Shown: positions 33,371-44,245, counted from the first letter of the stretch. The stretch: 64,000 nt of DNA from Macrocybe gigantea (GCA_011319805.1 SJRY01000305.1:62001-126000); one strand, 5' to 3'. Program-made: numbers and translations. Notes: generated by a model from the letters alone, not told the origin.

Positions 33371-33765
33371 CCACCAACGCCCCCATCAGCATCGACAGCA
33401 GCGAGGGCAGCCGCGCACCTACCCCCAACCGCCCAAGCGACCTCGAGAATCTGGCAAGGATTCTCAATGCTAGTGACTACATGGACCCCCTCGCCATCAC
33501 ACTCGGCGCATATATGCGCTATGTTATGACCGTCCGCACGCACCTCTGGACCGGGAGAACCCCTGATGGGACCGGCCCCACTGCAGCTGAATGTATCGCG
33601 CTTCGCGAAGCAATGGAAATGCTTCGCACAGAAAACCGGCGACTTAAACTCCTCGCCACCACACTCCACCACATTCGCGCCTATAATGAAGAGCTCATTC
33701 ATACATGGGCCCCGCGTGCCGCGACCGCCTGGGAGACCAATACTGGGTGGGGACAGCTGGACTAA
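33367..33765 (+). CDS. Gypsy copy 1 ORF3, 132 residues, overlapping the pol stop (ATGA)
   Basis: ATG at 33367 overlaps the pol TGA in ATGA, then MTTNAPISIDSSEGSRAPTP, stop after GWGQLD at 33763-33765. The middle (ALREAMEMLRTENRRLKLL) has heptad-spaced leucines and may form a coiled coil. No membrane segment, so it is not an obvious envelope-like protein. It occupies the env position between pol and the 3' LTR. Copy 2 carries the same ORF with a one-base deletion and a CGA-to-TGA stop. No family is known to me. Confidence 0.5.
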   Translation: MTTNAPISIDSSEGSRAPTPNRPSDLENLARILNASDYMDPLAITLGAYMRYVMTVRTHLWTGRTPDGTGPTAAECIALREAMEMLRTENRRLKLLATTLHHIRAYNEELIHTWAPRAATAWETNTGWGQLD

Positions 33766-33802
33766 GGTTTTTCGCGAGGACGCAAATCTAAAGAGAGGGT
33801 GA

Positions 33803-34122
33803 TGTTACAGACGCCGCCCAAAGGACTATTCATTTTCTTATCTTATCTTTCCCACATCCCTTATCTCCCCCATCATGCTGCGCAGCGCGCAGCCATCGAG
33901 TCATCCCACTTCCCTAGTCATCCTGAGTCATCTCTTTCCAGTCTTACTCATCCGCAGTCCACAGCATTGCGCAGCCCATGGTCCGTGCTCGAGTACTGTA
34001 ATGTATATAAGGACTCCCAGATGTACCAGTAGCGCTAGGCTTAATATTCCTTTTGCCATCATCTCAAGACCACTCTCGCACTTAGTCTGCCCGAGTCCTT
34101 CTGAGATTCGTCTAGCCTAACA
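33803..34122 (+). repeat. Gypsy copy 1 3' LTR
   Basis: 320 bp, preceded by the polypurine tract AAAGAGAGGGTGA (33790-33802) and followed by the CATCC duplication at 34123-34127. Confidence 0.93.
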
Positions 34123-34214
34123 CATCCCTCGCTTCGAGAAACATAAGCGACCCTTCACGGGAAGCCTCTTTCTCATAATGAAGCTAACGATCTTTCTTTT
34201 AGAAATCGATCGAA

Positions 34215-35237
34215 ATGGCCAGCCTCGCAAAAGACATTTCTATGCTCAACGGCTCCAACTACAGGACCTGGTCGGTCCAAATGAAAGCTCTCTTGATGTC
34301 GCAGGGTGCCTGGGGTATCACCCAGGGCACTTGGACGAGACCTGTTCCCACGGCCTCCGACTCTAAGACAGACGAGATCGCTGAATGGGAAAAGTACAAT
34401 GAAATTGCACAAGGATACATTCTCTTAAGGACCACCACACAGGTTCAGTCCAGCATTAATTTGTCACAGGCAAACACTGCTGCCTTGCTTTGGACTGAGC
34501 TGCAAACTAAATATTCGCTTACTGGTCCAGCGATCACTTTTGCTGATTACAAAGAGACCCTCAATTTCAAAATTTCAGGTCAACAAAATCCCAACGTTGA
34601 GATCCAACGTCTTGCGACTGCTTATGCCCGCCTTGCCGCAAATAATATCGCGATTCCCGAGATCATTAAGATAATGACTCTCCTCGCTGCTCTGCCGCAA
34701 GGGTATGATTCCCTAGCGCAGACCATTCTTGCCTCGACCGATGAGTGTAATCTCACCTGGTCAGCTGTTACTTCTACGATTGTTGCCGAATGGCAACGTC
34801 GGCATCCTACTTCCGCCATCAAAGACAAACATCAGGCAAACAAATTGTCTGCTGTCAAGCCGAAAGGCTCTAACCCTCGCTGGTGGAACAACAACAATAA
34901 TCAACAGAAGCAGTCTGATAAGCCATCGGACCAGAATGCCGACAAAAAGAAGAAACGAGGCAGACGAGGAAAGGGAAAGGGCAAAGCCCCTGAGCATGAT
35001 CACGACCATGACCACCATTTTGCTGAACCGGTAGTTCGACTACTGATGTCCGATGCCGCAGCCGGAGTTCTCCAGCGCCTTCATGATCCCCCGGCCCAGA
35101 CTTTCTCTGGCGCCAAACCAACCAGCATGCCGAAAGGCATCTATCCCACCTACAATGCCGCGCGAAATCTCGCAACCCGACTCGATGTTTCACCCACTAT
35201 CAGGCATCTCAAAACACTCGAAGGCATCACCGAATGA
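34215..35237 (+). CDS. Copia gag region
   Basis: MASLAKDISMLNGSNYRTWS with WSVQMKALLMSQGAWGI is the typical start of Copia Gag. ATG at 34215 follows a leader interrupted by the Gypsy copy. It has a Lys/Arg-rich stretch (KKKKRGRRGKGKGK) and a His/Asp run (EHDHDHDHH), but I see no CCHC knuckle. It ends at TGA 35235-35237. As Copia normally has one gag-pol frame and the sequence after this TGA continues in frame, the stop may itself be a mutation. Confidence 0.8.
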   Translation: MASLAKDISMLNGSNYRTWSVQMKALLMSQGAWGITQGTWTRPVPTASDSKTDEIAEWEKYNEIAQGYILLRTTTQVQSSINLSQANTAALLWTELQTKYSLTGPAITFADYKETLNFKISGQQNPNVEIQRLATAYARLAANNIAIPEIIKIMTLLAALPQGYDSLAQTILASTDECNLTWSAVTSTIVAEWQRRHPTSAIKDKHQANKLSAVKPKGSNPRWWNNNNNQQKQSDKPSDQNADKKKKRGRRGKGKGKAPEHDHDHDHHFAEPVVRLLMSDAAAGVLQRLHDPPAQTFSGAKPTSMPKGIYPTYNAARNLATRLDVSPTIRHLKTLEGITE

Positions 35238-38200
35238 AGCCAATTCGTTCAAGGTTCTTCAAAACGCACAATTGACGATCTAGATGCTGAAACCAGCGTC
35301 TATAAAAAACTTCGCTTCAAGAAGATCGTCGAGGAAAAGGATGAAGAAACCATCTCACTGGGATCAGAACCACTGGATTGGGGATCTGACGAGTACGTCA
35401 TTCCTGATTGCTCACACATTCAAACTAATATGGCAACACAGCGACCTAATTACATAGATACCGCAGTTTGTAACGCCGAACATTTAAATAAACATCATGT
35501 TTACCCTTGTAATTGTGAGCAGTGTAAGAAATGAGCCGATAAAGGCCTTTCATATTGGATCGTCGATTCCAGCGCATCCGGACACGTATCAGGAAATATA
35601 AATGACTACATGGCTTTTACCCGATGGGATGAGCCAAAGTTTTCGGCAACAGCAAATGGTCGTACTCCTATTGAGGGATATGGAACAGTGTTTTTAAGAC
35701 ACAGGATTTATGAGACAAACGGCAGCATATCTGAAAAGATTACGCGCCTACACCCTGTCCTTCTGCTCGGAGATCCAAATCTGAGATTACTCTCGATGGG
35801 ACAATTTCTCTGACAAAAACAAAATGTTTTAGGCAATATCAACAGAATCGCCTTTTACAAATATAGACGTCAACAAATGATCGCTTTTCCAGCCAAAAAG
35901 CCGGATATGATCTATGAAGTCGAAACTAAGATCTTAACTGATCAAGAGATGACGGCAACGTATACCACGCTTGCCACGCCAACTTATAATATTTGGCACC
36001 AGCGGATGGGACATCCTTCATGGATCGTCCTAACTAAAATGGACGAAGCAACTAGAGGTTTTCCCAAAAATCTCGATATCCCAAAGGTCGACGAATGACC
36101 TTGTTCTGGATGTGCACAAGGCAAAATGCCTGCACCGCATTTTCCCAAATCTGACAAAAGAGCCACCGCACCTTGCAAGCTCATACATTCAGATTTAAAA
36201 GAATTCCCGACATTGTCCTATGGTAAATACAAATGGACAATTACTTTCCTTGACGACTATAGCAGTTACGCCTGGGTTAGCCTCCTGCGAAACAAAACTG
36301 AAGTGAAAGATCGCATCAAAGAATTTGTAGCGCGGATGGAAACCCAACACAATCTTAAAGTTAAAAGATGGCATTCTGATCAAGGGGGAGAGTATATATC
36401 GGGAGAACTTCAGGAATTCATGCGATCCAAAGGAATTGAGATGGAATATTCGGTGCCCTACATGCACCAACAAAATGGTCGAGCAGAACGTCTAAATTGG
36501 ACGTTAATGGAAAAGGCGCAAACAATGCGCTTCCATGCCTGTTTGCCACCCTCTTGGTGGCAATTCACCATTTTCCAAGCAGTATAGGTCTACAATCGTA
36601 CACCAACGCACCACTTAAAGTGGAAAACCCCTTTCGAAATATTCTCGAACCAAAAAACCTGATGTTTCGAAGCTTCGTGTCCTAGGTTGTGGAGCCTACG
36701 TCTTCATTCATGAAGATCAATGGAAAAATAAATTGTCACCGAGATCTGAACTTATGATTCACCTCGGGTTCATTTCGAACAGTGAAGGTTATCTCTTTAT
36801 GAGACGGCCAAATAATGTGCTTTTCCAAGCAACTAAGGCCACCTTCGACGAAAGACTATTTCCGTGTTGCCCCACATATAACCATGAAGACCCGCAAACA
36901 CCCGACTTCAGAAGTAATGATGACGACTATGATCCATCGACTGGCGCACCTCCAGGTGGCGACAATAACGATGATCCTGAAACTCCTCATCCACCTCCAC
37001 CTTCGGAATCACGATCACGAGATCATGGTCAGACTCGTGATAGACCACGTGACTCCCCTTCAGAAAAGGAAGCTGATGCGCATGACGATGATGCAGAAGC
37101 TCCGGATAATCCTCTACCGGGAAACCAGGAACCTATTCAGGAACCTGAAGAACGTCCCAATCCCTTCGAACCACGCGAAGGTGATTTAGAAGAATTGCGT
37201 CGTCGCAGAGACCTGCGCGAACCCGCCGATATCTTAAATGATCCTAGGCAACCAACACGCAATCTTCTGAGACAAAGACCACAGAGAGATATCCATCCGC
37301 CTAAAAGGCCAGGCAATGTCTATGGAGATCGCCCTCCAACAGAACAATTTCGAGATATGAACCGACAACGGTTCTGGAGAAAGAATGTCGAAAACGACAC
37401 ACAACCTCGAGAAGCACCGGTTCCCGGACCGACTCGAGAAGACGAACCAATCGTCAATCCTCCACCGAATATGGACATTGATCCCGATATGGACACTAGA
37501 TCCGATCTTACCCGAATAGTCCGGGAAGGGGGAGTAGAGCTATCAAATTATTTGCTTTCTAAAGCACTTCCGGTCGATAGCGAAATTCCACAAACAATAG
37601 GCGACATAGAGCGCTTACCAGAGCAGCTCAAGAAGGAATGGAAAGACGCTTGCCGCGACGAGTTGTTGTCACTCGAAAAGCGCAAGGTCTTTGAACTGGT
37701 GGACTTGCCGAAAGGCAGAAAACCTATAAAAAATAAATGGGTTTTCACCATTAAAAGCGACGGACGAAAGAAAGCACGCTTAGTCACAAAAGGCTTCTCT
37801 CAGAAAGAGGGAATCGATTATGATGAGATTTTCTCACCTGTCGTCCGATACGAGACTCTGCGAATAATACTCGCAATAGCAGCTCTCGAAAATTGGGTCA
37901 TTCTCACCCTAGATGTCAAAACTGCTTTCTTATATGGCGATTTAGAAGTAGAAATATACATGGAGCAGCCAACAGGCTTTCAGCTAAAAGGCGCTCTAAA
38001 GAATAAAGTCCTGCAACTAAGAAAGGCGCTTTACGGACTTAAGCAAGCATCACTCGCCTGGTGGAAACAAGTTAACAAAACCATGGCGAAACTAGGCTTT
38101 AAACGCCTATACACCGACGCTGGCATTTACATCTACAAAGAAGGCTCCAAACTTGTCGTAGCCATAATCTATGTAGATGATGGACTCTTCCTAGGCCCAG

Positions 38201-39162
38201 ACCGCAAACTTGCAGCCAAGAAGAAGTCCGAATTCATGAAGATCTGGGAATGCTGAGATCTAGGCAATGCTGAAGAATTCCTTGGCATCAAGATCAGACG
38301 CGATGGTCAGAAGATCATCCTCGACCAACAGGATTACCTCCGAAAGGTCGTTAAGCGTTTCGGCATGGAGAATGCAAAGATCGCATCAACTCCCTTACCC
38401 GCTGGCTATCAACCAATAGCTAATAATGCGGCAATCAACCCAGAACTTCGATCGCAATACCAAGCAGTTATTGGATCGCTCCTTTATCTTATGCTCGGTA
38501 CAAGGCCAGACATAGCCTTTGCAGTCATCAAAATGTCACAATTCTCTGCGAACCCTTCGCTAGAACACCTTAATCGGGCAATGTACATTGTGCGATATCT
38601 CGCTGGTACCCCTGATTACCAATTGACTTTTGATGGTGCCTCAAATGAGGGACTAATTGCATATACCGACTCTGATTGGGCTTCTGACCCGATCAAGCGA
38701 CGATCCACGACGGGCTTCTTTATGAAACTCGCTAATGCCACAATCTGCTGGAATTCGCGACTCCAAAAAACAGTGGCATTATCCTCCACTGAAGCCAAAT
38801 ACATGGTGCTCTCTGATTGTAGTCGCCAAGTTGTCTGGATTCAGCAAATGTTCGCCGAACTGGGATTTAAAGAATCCAAAACGCCAATTTGTGGCGACAA
38901 TCAAGGTTCTATTTTCATAGGATCTAATCCAGTTCAAGAAAGACGAACAAAACATATAGACATTCGCTACCACTACATACGCGAATGTGTTGAAGATGAA
39001 AAAGTCTCAGTAGTCTTCATCCCAGGGAACGAAAATCCTGCAGACATGTTCACAAAGAACTTGGTGCAAATCAAGTACCTAAAATTCCGTGAGCAATTAG
39101 GGCTCACATTCTACACTAAACGCGCTCAAATTGAAGCCGCATTTAGCGAGGGGGAGTGTTGA
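35238..39162 (+). pseudogene. Copia pol: protease, integrase, reverse transcriptase, RNase H (dead)
   Basis: Protease WIVDSSASGHV (about 35560) has Ser where the active-site Gly of D-S-G-A is expected. Integrase: HQRMGHPS, CSGCAQGK, LIHSDLKEFP, WHSDQGGEY, NGRAERLNWTL. Reverse transcriptase: PIKNKWVFTIKSDGR, LDVKTAFLYGDLE, ALYGLKQASLAW, YVDDGLFLGP. RNase H: YTDSDWASD, LSSTEAKYM, TKHIDIRYHYIRE. In-frame stops at 35532, 35811, 36096 (TGA), 36585 (TAG) and 38254 (TGA), with a +1 shift in an A run near 36650. The final codons, Cys and TGA (39157-39162), are the first six bases of the 3' LTR. Confidence 0.9.
39148..39156 (+). promoter_or_regulatory. Copia polypurine tract
   Basis: GAGGGGGAG directly before the 3' LTR, the expected plus-strand primer. 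Confidence 0.75.
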
Positions 39163-39465
39163 AAATGTGGCAGCAACCCTGCGCTCTACCATTTTCCCTT
39201 TGCCCTAATTATCTTGGCTTCACAGCGCAGCCTGTATGCTCAGTCATACCCTGCGCTATTATCACTAGGATTAGTGAGCGCACCCTCAACCCTGATGGTC
39301 TGTGCGCCACTTAGATATGTATAAATATGTCCTATGTAGTATGCCAATTCTATAACTGAGTTTCACTCAACCAAGCCTACGCACTAAGACTAACCTCTAA
39401 CAATCCTCTAACGTAAGTAGTCCATTCTAGCTCAAGAGCTTCCTAGCTTGGGTCCAGTTTCAACA
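39157..39465 (+). repeat. Copia 3' LTR
   Basis: 309 bp, same ends as the 5' LTR, followed by the CTATC duplication at 39466-39470. Confidence 0.93.
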
Positions 39466-39470
39466 CTATC

Positions 39471-40484
39471 GACGGACACGTTGAGATATTTTGGACAGAG
39501 CCGCTGGGCCAGTCAGTTACCAAAGGAAAGTTCCAGGGAATAATTTGGCCCTAAACAAGTATGTTGAGAATTGAAGCACTTCGACAAGCAATATCAACTT
39601 ACGACAACGCCAAACAGTTCGTGACGGCTGTACGTCAGCTTCTTTTCATTTGTCTGGGGTGATAATTGTAAAGAATGTCGCGCTTAGCTGAGCCTCTTGC
39701 AAGAAAAAGGACGTGCCTCCATAATCTTTCCTTGGACCTTGTCAGCCCATCCAGCATAGTAGCGAATGACGCCGATAGTAGACGTAATTTCAGCTGCTCT
39801 TGTGGGGCTCCATGCTTTGCCTAGAGTGCTGTCCATGAGGATTTGATGGAAGACGGCCAAGAAGATACCGACCGACGTCCAAAACCTCCAAGGCAGCGAA
39901 CTCATCGATGTGTTTCTCGATCAGGTCTGCGAGTTTGTGCAAGAGTCTTGCGCGAACAGTGCCGGGACATTTTAGGCCCCAAGACGTCTTGTATGCCTAG
40001 ATGAAGAGATCCGTCAGAGCGACGCTAAGTAAGGAATACGAAGCTGAGGTGGACAACAACGCACTTTTGTAGCAGCATCCACAGCGATATCAACGTCCTT
40101 CTTTGACCCGGCCGAAACGGAGGTTATGACTTTTCCGGTTGCTAATCGTCCGCGTGCTATGAGTCCTTTTGAACCCCTCTGTTCGTCGGTCTCGTAAACG
40201 AACCTGGGTTGATCACACTGTACAGCGTATATTCGAGTCAGATCGACGTCAGACGATGTTCTCGCTTTTATTGCCCGCTTACTCGATCGTCTCTCCATCA
40301 ACGGGATCGACCCACTGGCCGCCTATGAATAGCCTGGTGATTGGATAGCGGAAATAGAATCAATGATCGACATCGAAGCTCAGATGAGGCGCGATGGCGA
40401 TTTGTCGATGGCTTACCCCGTATTCAAGATGGAGGTGCCTCTGTACGTCGGCGTGTCGAAGATGTAGGTGAACGTTCCAGGCAT
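39471..40484 (-). CDS. Aldehyde dehydrogenase, tandem copy 3, 5' part
   Basis: ATG at 40482-40484 (MPGTFTYIFDTPTYRG), then exons for [53 protein letters not shown] and the small exon ending WNFPL (about 39518). Its GTAACT donor begins the intron whose acceptor GATAG now occurs on both sides of the Copia element. It continues at 27155 with [14 protein letters not shown] in the correct phase (0), so the insertion did not itself remove coding bases. The protein is the same family as copies 1 and 2. Confidence 0.82.
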
Positions 40485-41561
40485 GATTGTGAGTGAAAAG
40501 TGAGTGTCAAGGGCAGCTGGGCAAGACGGCGGTATCTTTTATGGCATTATCTACCTATACACCCATCCTTACCAAGCTTCGTCATCAGTCCCGTTCCAAA
40601 ACACGAATGGGCGCGGAAGCAAATAATATTAACATTTCTATTCGCAGGACCAAGGCATGCCAATTCATTCGATTTGACACACCCTACCCCATTGGTCTGT
40701 GATCAATCGATCAATCTCCATTCAGATAACGAAAGGCTCTCTGTCTATGATAGTAGTGACTCCAATACTTACTGTACGGCATTACGTTCATTGAAATTTG
40801 AAACAGGGATATTAACGAGGCTTCAAAAGGTTGCATCCTTGCAGGATTGCCGCCGAGAGTGACTCATCCTGCCTTCATGGTCAAGGTTGACGTATCTGTT
40901 GTTCATGTCACGAGCGATTGGGTGCAGACGCTCAAATCGGCGTTGTGATGTGTTTACAGCCCAGTGGCCCCTCGAGGTTGTCGACGGAGACTGACCTACT
41001 TGGCTATCTTACACACGTCCTTTTCCCTAACCACGATCTCCTAGTCATTACATTGAACAACGTGTCCAGAAGAAGAACCCTCCATCATGCCGAACCTTCT
41101 CGTAAATGAAAAACTCGGACTAGGAACGATTCTACGAGCACGACCGGTTTTCCGCTTCAACCACATTCCTGTATGTTGCGAGATCGCTGATTACAGTTCC
41201 CAAGGCCTTGCGTTATGACTCATGTGTACCGAAGGCAATCCAACATTGCTGCGGCGGCAGAGGCGCATCGTGTAAAAATGCGACATGCCAGCTTTAGAAT
41301 TGGCAGTCAATTGATATTTATTTCGACGCTCTGTATTGGCTACAATGGGCGGATTGGCTACTACAATACAGAGCGTCCGGAAACTTCTGATGACTGATCA
41401 ATGCTGGAGATGATAACAACTATCAGCTAGGAATGGCCGTTCAAGACGGCCTCAAGACAATGGAGCATGAACTTGCACTTGGTATTACAGAAGCTTCCGT
41501 TTCATGTACACAGTACTACTCGACGGAGGTTGTGGCCTGTACCCGAGTCCCGAGTTCGTTG
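40485..41561. other. Intergenic, no supported gene
   Basis: Upstream flank of aldehyde dehydrogenase copy 3 and downstream flank of the dienoyl-CoA isomerase gene. No motif-bearing frame. A short imperfect inverted repeat near 41320-41375 (ATTTCGACGCTCTGTATTGG against TACAATACAGAGCGTC) could form a hairpin; its role is unknown. Confidence 0.4.
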
Positions 41562-42831
41562 TTACAACTTGGATGGAATTCTCAAAGGCGTAAAGCGTGG
41601 ACGACCTTTCGCCTTCATTGCACGCAGATTTTCTGAGATATCCTGTAATATCAGCGGAGTAAGACCGGTGTTCCTTATATCGGCGCAAATGGCGCAGGCA
41701 CTTACGCCTGTCATCAGCGCCGCAGCATTCCAGGCACCAGTATACGCCAGATTCTCGGCCACGCTACGAAAGAGTTGTCGTGCAGTCAATTTTACGGAAG
41801 TAGGAAAGAGAGCTGCGAAGAAACGAAACATACGTGTGATCCCGTGAGTGGTTGATCAGATGTTTCGATCCATAGACCGCAACTGGACTCTTGGAAGCGA
41901 TGAATTTGGCCAATTCTAACGCTTCTTTCACAACCTCATCACGGCCTCCATTCACGATTCGGGACACCAAGCCAAGTTTCTCTGCTTCGGGCGGCAAGAA
42001 TGAACGAGCAGTGTACGTCAGCTCGCGGAGGAGCGACATGTTCCCTGTCACTTTGGGCAAATACGCAAGCGTACCCACGTCCGGTGCGAGGCCGACATCT
42101 ACTTCCTATAGGCACACCATCATTGACTTTGTGAAGCGGCATCAAAAACATAAAGGGATTACCTTGATAGCGAAAGAAGTGTTGGACGCAGCATAACGGA
42201 TGTCGCATGCAGAAATGATATCGACGCCTAGACCGACAACGGGTCCATGAACGGCTGCTATGACTGGGAATGGGCATCGATCTGGGGTGCCGATGGCATG
42301 CTGGAATTCAAGCAGGACTTTGCGCATGGCAAACGACGCCCTTGCGCTGTCTTTTGACGCGGAACTCTTCCCTTCTTCTCCAAGCACAACCGCAGCCGAT
42401 ACTGCACGTTCATTCAGTTCGAATTCTTAGTCCTGCGATCCGGAACCTTCGTAGAGACGTACAGTCCAGTCCAGCTGTAAAAATATTTGAAAATTTGGAT
42501 GATAGAACAACGGCTCGGATGTCGTATGAGGAGTCCTCAGCGAGTCTTTCGAAGAGATGTCCATACTCCCTCCAATACCTTGAAAATCATTGTCTTTTAA
42601 GTCTAGATTGTGCAATGAACTAGATAACTTGTGCAGATCAACGTACTGGCCAGAAAACGCGTTGACGGGCTCTCTTGAGAGAAAAAAGTTCAAGGCAAGC
42701 TAGCATTAGCGACTACGCCAGGTTCCGAGGGAGTTGAACCGCGCAAACCTTGAGAGCTCAACGTGCACTACATGCGGGAACGGCTCGGATACTTTGAGCC
42801 ACTTCGTACTTAGAGACGAGACGGAAGACAT
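41562..42831 (-). CDS. Delta(3,5)-delta(2,4)-dienoyl-CoA isomerase, peroxisomal (crotonase family)
   Basis: ATG at 42831 (MSSVSSLSTKWLKVSEPFPH), stop TAA at 41562-41564. After splicing it gives EPVNAFS, WREYGHLFERLAED, FTAGLD (oxyanion-hole region), VAAVHGPVVGLGVDIISACD-type core (read as VIAAVHGPVVGLGVDIISAC) and the exon starting EVDVGLAPDVGTLAYLPK. The SACDIRY and EVDVGLA.DVGTL blocks with conserved acidic residues are those of ECH1-type isomerases, which shift double bonds during beta-oxidation of unsaturated fatty acids. The C-terminus is SKL, a classic PTS1 peroxisome signal. Introns are short with standard ends; I saw no break. Start chosen by position of the first exon; an upstream ATG at 42939 is in frame but gives an Arg-rich leader. 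Confidence 0.88.
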
Positions 42832-43326
42832 GTAACTGAAAACCGAGAGATGGTGGTTGAACGAAGCAAGTCGAAGAACGGAGCCATCAGTCCTGAGGCC
42901 TGAGGCCTGAGGTCCCAGTTGCCGTCTCCGAGTAAACAATCACATGATCAATACCACTCGTCCAACTAACTCAGTGCTACGGCTGCATTGACTGGTCCAC
43001 TATGGGAGCTGGTGCCCAAAATACCAGGATATTATCGAGTACGACGAATTTCTAGGTCTTTCTGTTATAAATAACTGGCAACGTCTAAAGGAAAGCGTCG
43101 ATGGAGTGCCGCCTTTGGTTTCTGGGAATACTGCAACAAACGGACGGACGTCTCAGTCTTCGTCGCGTGGCGAGCCAAGGACGCCTACAACTCAGAACCG
43201 AGAAGCCTTCAGGAAAAAAAAACCACCACAGAATTGCAAGGAACCATCCTGGGCTGTCAAGTCGTGCTCTCGTATAATAAAGTGCTCCATGGCCGACCCT
43301 TAAGAGGCTCAGCCTCAACTCTGATC
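42832..43326. other. Intergenic, probable promoter of the isomerase gene
   Basis: About 500 bp. Contains a short direct repeat (CCTGAGG three times at 42893-42912). No supported gene. Confidence 0.4.
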
Positions 43327-44245
43327 AATGAAAGAAGATATTCTGGAACGGCGAGTCTACAAGATGCTACTCGCAATCTACGTACGCCACTTTGTAGGCC
43401 AAATCAGACGCATTTTGTCTATTTCAATAAAAATCTTCAGGTGAGGTGCTTCAACGACGATTGAATTCTTCATTTGTCTTGTACGCATTCATGAACTCTC
43501 AATACGCAGATAATTCACGAACACGATCATCCTCTACAAGTGCAGTGAGGAAGGATATTCGTATTCGTGGGCCTTTGCCGCGATTGAATGCACTCAGGCT
43601 CTAGCGGACTTTGAACATGTCCGTTTTCGTGGAACTGAGTCGGTCGACAGCTCGAACGACCCGATTCTGGTAATTTGCTACTTTGCAGATCCGCACCCGC
43701 ATGTTGACAACCGTCGCATTCCACTTCTTGACAAACTACGCAGCTCAGGCGTCAGATTCGCCCCCAGGCAGGCCGAGGTTAGTGAGACAAGCAGCGATAT
43801 ACAACGATGATTTCGCACAGCTTTCGTAACCACTCTAAACGATTGTACCACCGAAAGAACCCAGTGGAATCGTTCCTGGTTCGCAACGTTCAGTTGAACA
43901 TTCCAGATGTGTTTACTGTGAGTCGACTGCGCTTCGCTGTGTGGCACATTGATCGCCTGCGCTTGGTCCGGAGGGGACAACCCGATAGCCCTTCCTCGAT
44001 ATTTCCACAAAGCTCATCCGAATTTTCGTGCGCCCCTTGTCGTATCAATCATGGCTGTTCAAAATGAAGATGACGAACATCCAGACTCCGATCAGTCCAT
44101 CGGGAGCTCCCAGCGGCCCACCTTTCCGCCGCAAATGTCCATGTCTGAGTTGCTTTTGACGGAGGAACACTCTGCGCCCGGCGTGGAAGAGACCGGATCA
44201 ATGTTCCTTTCGTTGCTCTTTCTGTCACGCACCTCTGGATGAAAA
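43327..44245 (+). other. Coding-like open stretches of unknown gene
   Basis: ATG at 43327 opens MKEDILERRVYKMLLAIYVR (to about 43443). A second open frame at about 43514-43810 (SYSWAFAAIECTQALADFEH, FADPHPHVDNRRIPLLDKLR) looks coding by composition, and a third from ATG 44051 reads MAVQNEDDEHPDSDQSIGSS. They may be exons of one plus-strand gene, but the simple GT..AG joins I tried run into stops. Not recognised. Confidence 0.25.

Larger units (their letters stand above)
27610..34122 (+). mobile_element. Ty3/Gypsy chromovirus copy 1 (nested in the Copia leader)
   Basis: LTRs at 27610-27928 and 33803-34122, starting TGTTACAG and ending CTAACA. The 5-bp duplication CATCC is at 27605-27609 and 34123-34127. 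Polypurine tract AAAGAGAGGGTGA directly before the 3' LTR. Order ORF1, gag with two zinc knuckles, protease, reverse transcriptase, RNase H, integrase, chromodomain, then a further ORF3. Self-primer site after the 5' LTR places it with Tf1/sushi-type chromoviruses. By eye the LTRs differ by one indel and one substitution, so the insertion is recent. A second copy is at 50345-56853. Confidence 0.94.
27161..39465 (+). mobile_element. Ty1/Copia LTR retrotransposon, degenerate, carrying a nested Gypsy element
   Basis: Bounded by 309-bp LTRs (27161-27469 and 39157-39465) that start TGTTGA and end CAACA, with a 5-bp duplication CTATC on both sides. Internal order after removing the nested Gypsy (27610-34122, with one CATCC duplication): primer site, leader, gag, protease, integrase, reverse transcriptase, RNase H. 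Integrase before reverse transcriptase makes it Copia. The two LTRs differ at three positions by eye, and the coding frame has six in-frame stops and one +1 shift, so it cannot make its own proteins now. It splits aldehyde dehydrogenase copy 3 inside an intron. Confidence 0.93.

Noticed and set aside
33367..33765. Gypsy ORF3 as an envelope-like gene
   Set aside because: No signal peptide, no membrane segment and no Cys pattern; only the position is env-like.
41320..41375. Short inverted repeat as a miniature transposon
   Set aside because: Arms are only about 16-20 bases with no clear target duplication and no second copy in the window.
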